This document shows, piece after piece, positions 8,225 to 16,440 of a DNA stretch of 35,274 bases. Origin of the DNA: an uncultured Collinsella sp. (GTDB lineage: Bacteria > Actinomycetota > Coriobacteriia > Coriobacteriales > Coriobacteriaceae); assembly GCA_900547765.1 (NCBI GenBank), contig URIA01000021.1, positions 1 through 35,274 on the forward strand, in the 5' to 3' direction. The notes under the pieces are model-generated. The model searched no databases, was not told the origin of the DNA, and worked only from the letters and a program-made list of their open reading frames with translations. Made by a program: the position numbers and the translations under genes. The stretch's first letter is position 1. Every line of letters starts with the position of its first letter.

Positions 8225-8290
8225 GGATTTAAAACCAACCCTTCCCCTACTCATCATAAAAAATGCGTATCATGACAGGTGCCACGCTCT

Positions 8291-8308
8291 TTTCCAGATA
8301 TACGGCAA
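8291..8308. promoter_or_regulatory. Candidate operator, TACGGCAA family, site D
   Basis: TTTCCAGATATACGGCAA has a perfect right half-site and a weak left half. It lies 32 bases upstream of the PRD-type regulator gene. Confidence 0.4.
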
Positions 8309-8339
8309 ATCGAACTTTCTCGCGACCCTAGGGAGCCCC

Positions 8340-10172
8340 ATGAGCATCAATCAGCGACAAGCAAAGCTGCTTAAAATCCTGCTCGGCCAGGCGGGCTACA
8401 CCCCGACAGTCGATATCTCCGATGCCCTTGCTTGCTCGGAGCGCACCATCCGCAACGACATGCGGGCCGCTAACGCCTTCCTCGACGAAATGGGCATCCA
8501 AGCGGCAATTGTCTCCAAGCGCGGCAACGGCATCCGCATCGATGGCGACAGCACGCAGCGCGGTCAGATATCGGACATCATCAAGGAACGTTCGCTTTCC
8601 ATGGACGCCGGTCTTGACCGCTTCTATCGCGGCATGTTGCTGCTCACCTGCGACTACCGGCACCAATACACCACCGAATCGCTTGCGCGGGCCATCCTCA
8701 CCAACAAACAGCAGGCCCAAGACGACCTGCGCACATGGAACGAGCTCATGACGCCGTTTGGAGCCCAAATCGTACGCGGGCGCCGCATTACGGTCGAGGG
8801 TCCCGAGGAGTACATCCGATTCTTCGTCGTCTATTATCTGTTTGAGCTCGCGTCGACCGCCATGAAGCGCCGCATTGAGCCGCAGCTCTTTGGCGGCAAC
8901 GAGCAATTCTTCAACGACCTCATCGCATACGTCGAGCGCGAAAGCCGAACGCTCTATACCGACAACGCCCGCCACCAGCTTGCCGTCTACCTGCAGATTA
9001 TGGTCCTGCGCATTCTTAAGGGCAAAGAGGTCGGTGGTTACACCTCGGCGATTCCCGTTGTGTACGACGACGTCGCCAACCGCATTGAGCAGCACTTTGG
9101 CATCGAGGTCTCCGCCAACGAGCGCGGCATCATCCGCGACCTCTTTACGGTCTCCACGCGCCGCTGGACGCCCGAGTTCCAGCGCACATATCAGCCCACA
9201 CCCGAGGCGGCGCGCCTCACCGAGGAGTTATTCTGCGCTCTCGGCGAACGCTTTGGCACGCGACCGCCGCTTCATCTTGAAAAGCCCTGCGCCGCGCTCA
9301 TCGAAGCCGGACAAACTCACATGCGCTATGAACGCGTCATCTCACTGCCCCAGGAAAACACCTGGACGGTGCGATACGAAAACATGGCCTCGTTTATGCG
9401 CCTGTCCGAGGTGCTGCGCGACGCGCCCGGCCTATCTGGGCTGAATCTATACCAGACCGACGTGACGCGCCTGGCGATGCTATTGCTCTCGTATATGGAC
9501 GGCCTGTCCTCGCACGATCAATGGCGTGTCGGACTCGTGGTCAACTGCGGCATTGAGCAGGTCTTCTATGCGCGCGATCGACTTGAGCGGCTCATTCCCT
9601 GCATGCGGGTCGCGCGTGTGCTGACCGAAACAGAAGTCGCCGAGATTGAATCAGACCCCAAGCACAGCAGCCTCGACTTCCTGGTCTCATTCGACCCCAT
9701 CAAGACGACGCTTCCACTCTGCGTGCTGAGCAATGCCATCGATGACGCCGATCGCAGCCGCATCGAGCTGCTGCTCATGAAGCTTGGATGCCCCCACGCA
9801 CTCGACGACGCCCCGCTTGCCGGCGGTCTTCCCGAGCGCGAGCTCGATATCTCGCACGCGCGCATGCTCACGCGCACCCTTCACGCTGCACTTGTCGAAG
9901 ACGGCCTCTGGCGTGGCACGCTCTCCGGCTTCTCGAACACCTTCGAGATGCTGTCGTTCACGCACGGACCTTGGCTCTTGCTGACCGTATGTTCCCAAGA
10001 TGTCGCTCAAACCGGGGCCGTGCATTACCGCGTGGAAACACGAGTCGGCTTTACCGGCGACCGCCTGCAACACATCCTGGTGCTCTGCGTCGCCCCAAGC
10101 GATGAGCGCGTCCTCACTCCGGCCACACAGCGCTTCCGCAAGCTCGCATCCGAGGCCGGTCTCAAACGGTAG
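8340..10172 (+). CDS. PRD/BglG-type transcription regulator (degenerate)
   Basis: A 610-residue regulator with the LicR/MtlR-type layout. An N-terminal HTH_11-like domain (about 1-70, SERTIRNDMRAAN) is followed by a second winged helix (about 85-160) and a PRD-like helical region (about 170-300). An EIIB-like domain (about 395-455) contains VVNCGIEQVFYARDRL, and the C-terminus is EIIA-like. In the PRD the segment AVYLQIMVLRI has Tyr where the phosphorylatable His is usually seen, so PTS control may be lost; this is my alignment by eye. GGGAG precedes the ATG at 8340. It sits between two paralogous MFS transporters and near no PTS genes, unusual for this family. It is the best local candidate to control those transporters. 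Confidence 0.75.
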   Translation: MSINQRQAKLLKILLGQAGYTPTVDISDALACSERTIRNDMRAANAFLDEMGIQAAIVSKRGNGIRIDGDSTQRGQISDIIKERSLSMDAGLDRFYRGMLLLTCDYRHQYTTESLARAILTNKQQAQDDLRTWNELMTPFGAQIVRGRRITVEGPEEYIRFFVVYYLFELASTAMKRRIEPQLFGGNEQFFNDLIAYVERESRTLYTDNARHQLAVYLQIMVLRILKGKEVGGYTSAIPVVYDDVANRIEQHFGIEVSANERGIIRDLFTVSTRRWTPEFQRTYQPTPEAARLTEELFCALGERFGTRPPLHLEKPCAALIEAGQTHMRYERVISLPQENTWTVRYENMASFMRLSEVLRDAPGLSGLNLYQTDVTRLAMLLLSYMDGLSSHDQWRVGLVVNCGIEQVFYARDRLERLIPCMRVARVLTETEVAEIESDPKHSSLDFLVSFDPIKTTLPLCVLSNAIDDADRSRIELLLMKLGCPHALDDAPLAGGLPERELDISHARMLTRTLHAALVEDGLWRGTLSGFSNTFEMLSFTHGPWLLLTVCSQDVAQTGAVHYRVETRVGFTGDRLQHILVLCVAPSDERVLTPATQRFRKLASEAGLKR

Positions 10173-10228
10173 ACGGCGTGGGCGCCCATCGCGCGTGCCC
10201 ATGCAAGCCTTCAAATACGCTTAAGCGC

Positions 10229-10270
10229 AAAGAACCCGTGGCCGCCCCTGCAGCCACGGGTTCTTTTTAG
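10229..10270. terminator. Bidirectional rho-independent terminator
   Basis: A 14-bp perfect stem, AAAGAACCCGTGGC (10229-10242) with its complement (10253-10266), followed by TTTTT on the plus strand and TTCTTTG on the minus strand. It separates the convergent PRD regulator and amidohydrolase genes. Confidence 0.88.
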
Positions 10271-10296
10271 CGTCTATGGCCTATGCCATGACAAAG

Positions 10297-11913
10297 CTAT
10301 TTGCGCGTCCAGACAGTCTCGCCCTCTTTGACCGTCTCGAGAACGCGCAGGTTGCGCACCTCGTCGAGCTCGATCTTGAGCGGGTTCTTCTCGACAATGC
10401 AGAAGTCGGCCAGCTTGCCGGCCTCGAGCGTGCCCTTACGGTCGAGCTCGCCATACTGGAAAGCGCCGTTGACCGTGATGGCCTTCAGACCCTCGTACAC
10501 GCTGATCTTCTGATTCTCGTCCAGCTGAGCGCCGCCCTTGGTGACGCGCTTGGCGGCGCACCACACAGCCTCAAAGAAATTGGGGCGCAGCACCGGCGTG
10601 TCGGTGTGGAAGGTAAACGGCAGGCCGCACTCCAGAGCGTCATGGCAGGCAGACACGCGACCGCCGCGCACGGGACCGAAGTTCTTAAGATGCACGTCGG
10701 CCCAGTACCAGATATGGCTGGCGAAAATCGACGGGATCATGTTGATCTCGGCCATCTGCTCGTACTGATCGCGGCGGGCAGTCTGGCAGTGGATCATGAC
10801 CGGGTGCAGGCTCGCTTTATCGGGATTAGGCGAATCCTCCAGCGCGCGCTTGTACACGCGCAGGTACTGGTCGGCAGCCGCATCGCCGTTGGTATGGGCG
10901 AGCAGCTGATGATTGCCGTCGATGGCCTTGCGCATAAAGTCATACGCGGCCTTGTCGGTCATGGTGCCATAACCGCAGTAACCCTCGCCCTCATCGCCGG
11001 GAGTGTAGGGCTCGGTCATCCACGCCGTACGACCCTGGGGAGAACCGTCAAAGAACATCTTGAGGCCGCCGATACGGAAGTGACCGGTGTAGTCCTGCGA
11101 GACAAAAGGCTCGTGGTCGGCCAAGATTTTGTCGACATCCTCGCCGTACATGGGATAGCTCACGACGTCCATCTTGAGCAGGCCCTTGTTCGCAAGGCCG
11201 CAGAACAGCGCTGCGAAGTCGGCGGTGGTAGCACCCTCCTGGCAGGTGGTGATGCCGTTTTCCAGGTAGATGTCCTGCATCTCGCCGATCATGACGTCCA
11301 TGTCCATCTTCTGACGCGGCTGAATCACGGCAAAGACCGGCCACATAGCGCCTGGCTCCTCGCAGTAACCGTCCGGCGTGCCGTCGGCCTCGCGGCCGTA
11401 GCGAGCGCCCTCGGGATCGGGAGTCTCGGCGGTAATGCCGGCAAGCTCCAGCAGCTTGGTGTTGGCAACAACCATGTGGCTCGAAGCGTGGACGGCGATA
11501 ACCGGAATGGTCTCGCTCACGCGGTCGAGCACGTGACGGTTAGGGTGCTCATGCTCGGCCAGGGAATTCTGGTCGTAGGAAACACCCATGATCACGCCGT
11601 CCTCGCCAATGCCGCGCTGCTCGGCAAAGGCAGCCAGACGCTCGACGATCTCATCGAAATCCGCCGCGCCGTTAAGGTCGGCAGCCACGATGTACTGCGT
11701 GCAGCCAGAGATGTGGCTGTGGGGGTCAATCAGACCGGGCATAAGGCAGGCGCCGTTGAGATCAATCTCCTCGGCATCCTCTGCCTGAGCGCGAGCCTCC
11801 TCGAGCGAGCCGGTAAACGCGATGGTGCCGTCGTCTGCAACCAGCAGGGCCTCAAAAGTATCGCCCTCGCCGGTCATGGGAACAAAGTCGCCGTTAAAGT
11901 ACAGCTTCTTCAT
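10297..11913 (-). CDS. Metal-dependent amidohydrolase (YtcJ-like)
   Basis: A 538-residue amidohydrolase of the Amidohydro_3/YtcJ group. Family marks are GLIDPHSHISG near residue 62 (HxH metal ligands), LLAHTNGDAAAD near 340 and HCQTARRD near 375. FTFHTDTPVLRP near 440 carries the likely catalytic Asp. The C-terminus GTLEAGKLADFCIVEKNPL returns to the small beta domain typical of the superfamily. It has no signal peptide, so it is cytoplasmic. Its start lies 3 bases after the stop of the upstream MFS gene, with GAGGAG before the ATG, so the two are translationally linked. The likely role is hydrolysis of an amide or cyclic compound taken up by that transporter. The substrate is unknown; the family is very broad. 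Confidence 0.87.
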   Translation of the reverse strand: MKKLYFNGDFVPMTGEGDTFEALLVADDGTIAFTGSLEEARAQAEDAEEIDLNGACLMPGLIDPHSHISGCTQYIVAADLNGAADFDEIVERLAAFAEQRGIGEDGVIMGVSYDQNSLAEHEHPNRHVLDRVSETIPVIAVHASSHMVVANTKLLELAGITAETPDPEGARYGREADGTPDGYCEEPGAMWPVFAVIQPRQKMDMDVMIGEMQDIYLENGITTCQEGATTADFAALFCGLANKGLLKMDVVSYPMYGEDVDKILADHEPFVSQDYTGHFRIGGLKMFFDGSPQGRTAWMTEPYTPGDEGEGYCGYGTMTDKAAYDFMRKAIDGNHQLLAHTNGDAAADQYLRVYKRALEDSPNPDKASLHPVMIHCQTARRDQYEQMAEINMIPSIFASHIWYWADVHLKNFGPVRGGRVSACHDALECGLPFTFHTDTPVLRPNFFEAVWCAAKRVTKGGAQLDENQKISVYEGLKAITVNGAFQYGELDRKGTLEAGKLADFCIVEKNPLKIELDEVRNLRVLETVKEGETVWTRK

Positions 11914-11916
11914 GAC

Positions 11917-13533
11917 CTACTCCTCCTCTTTGGAGAACTTCTTGATAGCAGGGGTGGTGGCCAGGCCAAGCACGATGATGGCAGCGCCCACGTAGTAAGC
12001 GAAACGCGTGGAGTTGAAGCGGGACTGGGCATTGATCTCGACCAGGGCGTCGCGCTCCTCATCGCTCATATCGATGTCCTCAATAGAAGCGCGGAAGTTC
12101 TCATCGGAGACGAGGTCGATATTGCGCTCGGAAATAGCGGCGACGGTGGACTCGGAAATGCGGGAATCGTTAGCGGCTGCATCCTTCACGGAGTTGGTGA
12201 TACCAAAGAGCAGCACGGCACCCAGCAGGGCAATGCCGATGGCCTGGCCAACGTTACGCATGGTGGTCTGAATGCCGCCGGACTGGGAAGCGTCGCGCTC
12301 GTTCACGGCAAGGGCGACAACGTTGTTGGCCTGGGCGGAAACGATACCGGCGCCCGAGCCGGCAACAACGCAGCCAATGAGAATGCCCGGCATGGAAGCA
12401 GCGTCGAGCGTAACGGAGAACGCCATGATGATCAGGGCGGCGGCAAGGGTGAGGTAGCCGACCTGGATGACGCGACGCGGGTTAGCCTTCGGCATGAACT
12501 TGGGGATACCGATGGAGAAGGCGAAGGTCGGAACGCCAACGACGATGGAGAGCACACCAACGATAGCCGGAGACCAGCCAGCAACGAGCTGCAGGTAGGG
12601 GGCCATCAGAATGGACTGAACACCCATGAAGAAGAACGTGATGGCGGAGGCGGCGAGACCGGCGAGGACCTGCGGGGTCTTAAGGAAGGACTGGGGCAGC
12701 AGGGCAAAGCCGTTCTTCTCCTCGACCTTCTTCTCGACGTTGATCATAACGATGAGGATGATCACGCCCAGGACAGCCATGGGCAGGCAGGGGGAGATAC
12801 CGGCGATGGTGAAGGGGCATGCCGGGAAGGGCTCGACGAGGCCCCAAGCGGAGATGCGGGACACGCCGACCAGGAACAGGAACAGGCCGGTTGCGGCAAG
12901 GGCAACGCCGACGCCATCGAACTTGAGCTTCTCATCGGACTGCTCGATCTCGGGCAGCTTGAAGGACAGCAGGAACACGAGTACAAAGTAGGCGGCGAGG
13001 ACGAAGAACGTCACGCGCATGCCGGCGGCCATGAGCACGATCGAAAGCAGCAGCGGCAGCAGGGCGGAAAGGCCGGAGGCGGCGCCTATGCAGCCAAAGG
13101 CAAGCACGCGGTTCTTACCGTGATAGATCTTGGGAACGAGGCCCAGAACCGAGGGAATCATGAACGACGCGCCGAAGCCCACGAGGGTACGGCCGCCCCA
13201 AATGAAGACGGTCATGTTGGGGGAAACGGCAAGGACGACCTCGCCGGCGGCGCACAGCAGGGCGCCCATGCGGAAGTTCTTCTTCCAGCCGATGATGGTA
13301 CCCATCATGCCACCGGCGATCATAAAGGCGCCGGCCATGAGGGAGTAGACCATGTTGGCGAGCTGGATGTCGGCGGTGGTGGCGCCGAGGTCCTGCGTCA
13401 GGGCGGTTGCGGCGAGCGAAAGGGCGCCGTTATCGCCCGAAGTGCCCATCTGGGCCAGGATCAGAACGAGAACGGGGAGAAGCATGAACTTCTCGGCACC
13501 CTTCTCCTCTGCCACAGCTTTAGCTTTAGCCAT
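11917..13533 (-). CDS. MFS transporter paired with amidohydrolase
   Basis: A 538-residue MFS transporter with about 14 membrane segments, paralogous to the one at 6579-8195. Conserved pieces include LAQMGTSGDNGALS near residue 28, MVYSLMAGAFMIAGGMMG near 68, VGFGASFMIPSVLGLVPKIYHG near 115 and FTIAGISPCLP near 243. A hydrophilic region near 455-505, rich in Asp and Glu, precedes the last helix. The short basic N-terminus and the strong AAAGGA site support the start at 13533. It is the first gene of a two-gene operon with the amidohydrolase, suggesting uptake or exchange of that enzyme's substrate or product. A candidate operator (13644-13661) lies 111 bases upstream. Direction of transport cannot be told. 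Confidence 0.87.
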   Translation of the reverse strand: MAKAKAVAEEKGAEKFMLLPVLVLILAQMGTSGDNGALSLAATALTQDLGATTADIQLANMVYSLMAGAFMIAGGMMGTIIGWKKNFRMGALLCAAGEVVLAVSPNMTVFIWGGRTLVGFGASFMIPSVLGLVPKIYHGKNRVLAFGCIGAASGLSALLPLLLSIVLMAAGMRVTFFVLAAYFVLVFLLSFKLPEIEQSDEKLKFDGVGVALAATGLFLFLVGVSRISAWGLVEPFPACPFTIAGISPCLPMAVLGVIILIVMINVEKKVEEKNGFALLPQSFLKTPQVLAGLAASAITFFFMGVQSILMAPYLQLVAGWSPAIVGVLSIVVGVPTFAFSIGIPKFMPKANPRRVIQVGYLTLAAALIIMAFSVTLDAASMPGILIGCVVAGSGAGIVSAQANNVVALAVNERDASQSGGIQTTMRNVGQAIGIALLGAVLLFGITNSVKDAAANDSRISESTVAAISERNIDLVSDENFRASIEDIDMSDEERDALVEINAQSRFNSTRFAYYVGAAIIVLGLATTPAIKKFSKEEE

Positions 13534-13643
13534 GTGTTGGTTCCTTTCTTTTCCGTTTCACGCGGGCATTGAACCCCTTTGAGCCCGCGCGTCTTGTCGA
13601 GGCAAATATAGGCTGGAGCGCAATACGGACGGCATCAGAGCCA

Positions 13644-13661
13644 TTGCCGTAGATACGGTAA
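13644..13661. promoter_or_regulatory. Candidate operator, TACGGCAA family, site A
   Basis: TTGCCGTAGATACGGTAA is an 18-base inverted repeat with one mismatched pair. It lies upstream of the MFS-amidohydrolase operon. The same pattern recurs at 8207, 8291 and 14356. Confidence 0.5.
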
Positions 13662-13696
13662 TTCTGACGGCGGGCCTAAAGGGCATCTGCTTTTTC

Positions 13697-13743
13697 TCGT
13701 GAAAAGCAAAACGGCCGACCCCTTTGCTCGGGCCGACCGTTTT
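13697..13743 (-). terminator. Terminator of small membrane protein gene
   Basis: On the minus strand, AAAACGGTCGGCCC pairs with GGGTCGGCCGTTTT with G-U wobbles, followed by GCTTTT. It is about 30 bases past the stop codon at 13772. Confidence 0.65.
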
Positions 13744-13771
13744 GAAGAGAAAGTTTGATTGTTGGAAAATC

Positions 13772-14278
13772 CTAGGCAGTCGCGGCGACTTCCCCAGCGT
13801 CGACGCCCGCGGTGGTGGCACCGATGACGACGTAGCCGCTCACACAGCCGGCAACAGCGCACATAACGCCCTTAAAGATCATCATGCCCGTGCGCGAAAG
13901 CGGCAGCGGGAGCACAAAAGTGCAAAGCCATGCAAGGGGCGTGGCAACTACAAGGGCAATGATGCCAACGACGATCGACAGGGGAATCGACTTTTTGGGC
14001 AGCTTGGCCAGCCAACCATAGCCTTCGGAATTGCCCGGGTAAACGCCCTTGTTGAAATCCATCTTGGTCAGCGGCACCACGCACCAGGTCAAAATGAGAC
14101 CAAGCAGGGCGCCTGTCAGCGCAATCTCCTCGACAACCTTACCGGCGGCAAAGGTAATATCGGCGTCCCCCGCGTGCATGCCCATAAAGATGAGCGCGTT
14201 AACGATGCCGTTGACGATGCCGTAACCGACGATGCACTTGTTCTTAAGATAGCTCTGGTAGTCCTTTGCGGCGGCCAT
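13772..14278 (-). CDS. Hypothetical four-helix membrane protein
   Basis: Unrecognised 168-residue integral membrane protein. Four hydrophobic segments are visible, roughly at residues 18-38, 50-70, 98-120 and 128-152. A polar loop (TKMDFNKGVYPGNSEGYGWLAKLPKKS) lies between the second and third; it is quoted in part as MDFNKGVYPGNSEGYGW. The start at 14278 is preceded by GGGGAGGG, better than the longer reading to 14305. It is divergent from a LacI-type regulator, with a candidate operator between them (14356-14373), so it may be that regulator's target. It is small for a transporter, and a role as a membrane accessory or channel-like protein cannot be excluded. No function is claimed. Confidence 0.75.
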   Translation of the reverse strand: MAAAKDYQSYLKNKCIVGYGIVNGIVNALIFMGMHAGDADITFAAGKVVEEIALTGALLGLILTWCVVPLTKMDFNKGVYPGNSEGYGWLAKLPKKSIPLSIVVGIIALVVATPLAWLCTFVLPLPLSRTGMMIFKGVMCAVAGCVSGYVVIGATTAGVDAGEVAATA

Positions 14279-14355
14279 ATGCCCTCCCCATTTTCGCAGT
14301 GTCATTTGAGTGGGGCCAGTGTATCCTCACGCATCACGCCCGCTGACCAGAAGGA

Positions 14356-14373
14356 TTGCCGTTTTTACGGCAA
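14356..14373. promoter_or_regulatory. Candidate operator, TTGCCGT/ACGGCAA, site B
   Basis: TTGCCGT and ACGGCAA pair perfectly across TTTT, making an 18-base dyad. It lies between the divergent membrane-protein and LacI genes. It could also be read as a small hairpin, but nothing there needs terminating. Confidence 0.5.
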
Positions 14374-14385
14374 CAGCCACACCCC

Positions 14386-14425
14386 AAACCACCACAAAGG
14401 GGGACAGGCACCTTTGTGGTGGTTT
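14386..14425. repeat. AAACCACCAC palindromic element, copy 2
   Basis: Arms AAACCACCACAAAGG (14386-14400) and its exact complement (14411-14425) flank the loop GGGACAGGCA. It is nearly the same as 6297-6335. It sits just upstream of the lacI promoter. Confidence 0.85.
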
Positions 14426-14440
14426 TCAACATGGTGGGCT

Positions 14441-14496
14441 TTGACACCCCAGGGGCGGGCGATGCTACAATCTGGCTTGTACTTGAAACGCATCAA
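14441..14496 (+). promoter_or_regulatory. Promoter and possible operator of LacI gene
   Basis: TTGACA (14441-14446) and TACAAT (14466-14471) are 19 bases apart, slightly long. TTGAAACGCATCAA (14483-14496), a CG-centred partial dyad of the kind bound by LacI proteins, lies just downstream. Autoregulation is inferred. Confidence 0.45.
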
Positions 14497-14506
14497 AGGG
14501 GCCGCT

Positions 14507-15616
14507 ATGGCAAAGGTTAAAATCAGCGACGTCGCGCGCGAAGCCGGGGTTTCGTTGGGCACGGTTTCCAACGCACTCAACCATCCCGAAAAGCTGCGCC
14601 CCGAGACCCTCAAGCTCATAAATGAAACCATCAATCGACTGGGCTACCTGCCCAACCAAAGCGCTCGTCAGCTCGCGGGCGGCGCCACCAAGTCCTTTGG
14701 CCTGGTGCTCCCCCGTCTCGATCACGGCTTTTCGCTCCAAATCGCCAGCGGCGCCCACAACGAGGCCCGCAAGCACGGCTACGACTTGCTCATCGCCAAC
14801 GCCGATAACGACGATATTCTCGAGGACCATTACCTGCGCTACTTTATGGGCACCCAGATGTCCGGCGTCATGGTTCAGCCCATGGCATCCCCCGACTGGC
14901 ACCCCGCCATGACCAAGATGCCCGTGCCGATCGTCCATCTGGACATCCATTGCTCCGAGCCCGGCTACTACGTAGCGGCCGACAATGAGGCCCAGGGTCG
15001 CATCATTGCCGAACTTGCCATCGCCCGCGGCGCGCACCATATTGTCGTCGTCGGCCGAGCAGCATTTATGCAACTCACCCTGCGCGTCCTTGGCATTCAT
15101 AAGGCGCTCGCCCTGCACCCCGATATCAAGATCGAAGTCATCGACGCCGGCGAATGGAATACCGCTGCCGACGGCTACGGCATCGGTGCCCAAATCGCCG
15201 AGCGCCCCGCGGACGAACGTCCCGATTTTGTCGTCGGCCTGACCGACGTGCTGGCCTCGGGCGTTATCTCGGCATTGGTCGACAAAGGCATCTCCGTCCC
15301 CGAGCAGGTTCGCGTGGCCGGATGCGACGGCAACCCGCTCGCTTGGAGCGGATCGGTCCCACTCACTACGGTAGCGCCCCCGGGCTACGAGATTGGCCGC
15401 AAGGGTGTCCAACTGCTGATGGAGCAAATCGAGAACAAGGCCCCGGCAAAGATCAAGCATATCCGTGTCGGCTCCGCAGTGCGTACCGTCACCGCAGTCG
15501 CCGCCGAGGATATCAACCGCCAAGAACTGGTACGTCCGTTCCTGCTGGAACGCGCCAGCACCCGGGCAAGCAGCCAGACCGACGCCACGGCCATCAACCT
15601 CGGCGCGTATCTATAG
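14507..15616 (+). CDS. LacI family transcriptional regulator
   Basis: A 369-residue repressor-type regulator. The N-terminal helix-turn-helix (residues 4-30, ISDVAREAGVSLGTVSNALNHP is the start of it) and hinge helix (NQSARQLAGG near 50) are standard. A periplasmic-binding-protein-like effector domain follows, about 60-340. The C-terminal extension past 340 (QELVRPFLLERASTR) is slightly longer than usual. The start at 14507 follows AAAGGGG. A longer open frame runs upstream to 13724 but covers a palindrome and a promoter, so I reject it. It is divergent from the small membrane protein at 13772, its most likely target together with itself. The ligand is probably a sugar by family, but nothing nearby identifies it. 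Confidence 0.9.
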   Translation: MAKVKISDVAREAGVSLGTVSNALNHPEKLRPETLKLINETINRLGYLPNQSARQLAGGATKSFGLVLPRLDHGFSLQIASGAHNEARKHGYDLLIANADNDDILEDHYLRYFMGTQMSGVMVQPMASPDWHPAMTKMPVPIVHLDIHCSEPGYYVAADNEAQGRIIAELAIARGAHHIVVVGRAAFMQLTLRVLGIHKALALHPDIKIEVIDAGEWNTAADGYGIGAQIAERPADERPDFVVGLTDVLASGVISALVDKGISVPEQVRVAGCDGNPLAWSGSVPLTTVAPPGYEIGRKGVQLLMEQIENKAPAKIKHIRVGSAVRTVTAVAAEDINRQELVRPFLLERASTRASSQTDATAINLGAYL

Positions 15617-15649
15617 CACGCCCGCAAGTATGCTAAGTCGCCGCTCAAG

Positions 15650-15684
15650 CAAAAGAGGCCCGACCATTGCCGGACCCCTTTTGT
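15650..15684. terminator. Terminator between convergent LacI and HAD genes
   Basis: CAAAAGAGGCCCG pairs imperfectly with CGGACCCCTTTTG around ACCATTGC, giving a stem with terminal A/T runs on both sides. It can serve both the LacI gene (plus) and the HAD gene (minus). Confidence 0.6.
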
Positions 15685-15729
15685 TTAAGCGCAAACGTAA
15701 GCAATTGCTCGTTTCAACGCCGCAATTGT

Positions 15730-16380
15730 CTAGCGCACGGCCTTGACCGCCGCCGCCAGATCGAACAGCGTATCGAGCACGGCCTCGCAGCCATCCACCA
15801 CGTCCTGCGGCAGCGGCACGATATCGGGGACGGCAAAGACATGGCAGCCGGCCGTAATGCCCGAGACGCAGCCGTTGCGCGAATCCTCGACCACGGCACA
15901 TTCCTCGGGAGCAAAGCCCGCGCGCTCGCAGGCGAGCAGATACATCTCGGGGTCGGGCTTGCCGTGCACGACGTCCTCGCCACACGTTACCGTTTCAAAC
16001 TTGTCAAAGAGGCCAACCATCTTAAGGTTGCGCTCGGCCGTAACGAGGCGCGACGACGTCGCTAGACCAACGTGATAGCCCGCAGCCAGCAGCTCGTCTA
16101 GGCACTCGGCGGCGCCGGCCTTAAGTTCCAGTTCGGTCTTGACCATCTCGTCGCGAATCTCCTTGTGGCGGACATAGACCGCCTCGGTGGTTTCGTGGCT
16201 GCCGTAATGCTCATCAAGGATGTCCATGACATCGGGCAGCGTGCGGCCGATAAACTGATGGATCAGCGCTTCATCAATCGCGAGCCCCAGCTCAGCGGCG
16301 CCTGCCTTCCAGGCCTTAATCCCCAAACGCTCGGTATCGACCAGCGTTCCATCCATGTCAAAAATAACAGCCTTGATCAT
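15730..16380 (-). CDS. HAD-IA family phosphatase/phosphomutase
   Basis: A 216-residue cytoplasmic hydrolase of the beta-phosphoglucomutase-like HAD subfamily IA. It starts MIKAVIFDMDGTLVDTE with the nucleophile Asp8 and acid/base Asp10. The helical cap spans about 15-85. LATSS near 112 is motif II, GKPDPEMY near 150 gives the motif III lysine and VVEDSRNG near 171 is motif IV. The start at 16380 follows GGGGGAC. A longer reading to 16467 runs through a palindromic operator-like site and is rejected. The substrate is probably a small sugar phosphate, but this family is too diverse to say. It is divergent from larE, with a GTATATA dyad between them. Confidence 0.88.
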   Translation of the reverse strand: MIKAVIFDMDGTLVDTERLGIKAWKAGAAELGLAIDEALIHQFIGRTLPDVMDILDEHYGSHETTEAVYVRHKEIRDEMVKTELELKAGAAECLDELLAAGYHVGLATSSRLVTAERNLKMVGLFDKFETVTCGEDVVHGKPDPEMYLLACERAGFAPEECAVVEDSRNGCVSGITAGCHVFAVPDIVPLPQDVVDGCEAVLDTLFDLAAAVKAVR

Positions 16381-16440
16381 ATCGGTCCCCCATCGACTCT
16401 CGCTGTCGCGTTGCTGCAACTCTACCGCATTTGGCAACTT

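Noticed and set aside
10276..13572. Open frame of 1098 codons on the plus strand
   Set aside because: It lies opposite the amidohydrolase and MFS genes, has no start site and gives a Gly/His/Asp-rich sequence typical of antisense frames in high-GC DNA.
13724..14506. N-terminal extension of the LacI regulator
   Set aside because: The frame stays open, but it passes over a terminator, an antisense gene, a palindrome and a TTGACA/TACAAT promoter; the HTH begins right after the ATG at 14507.
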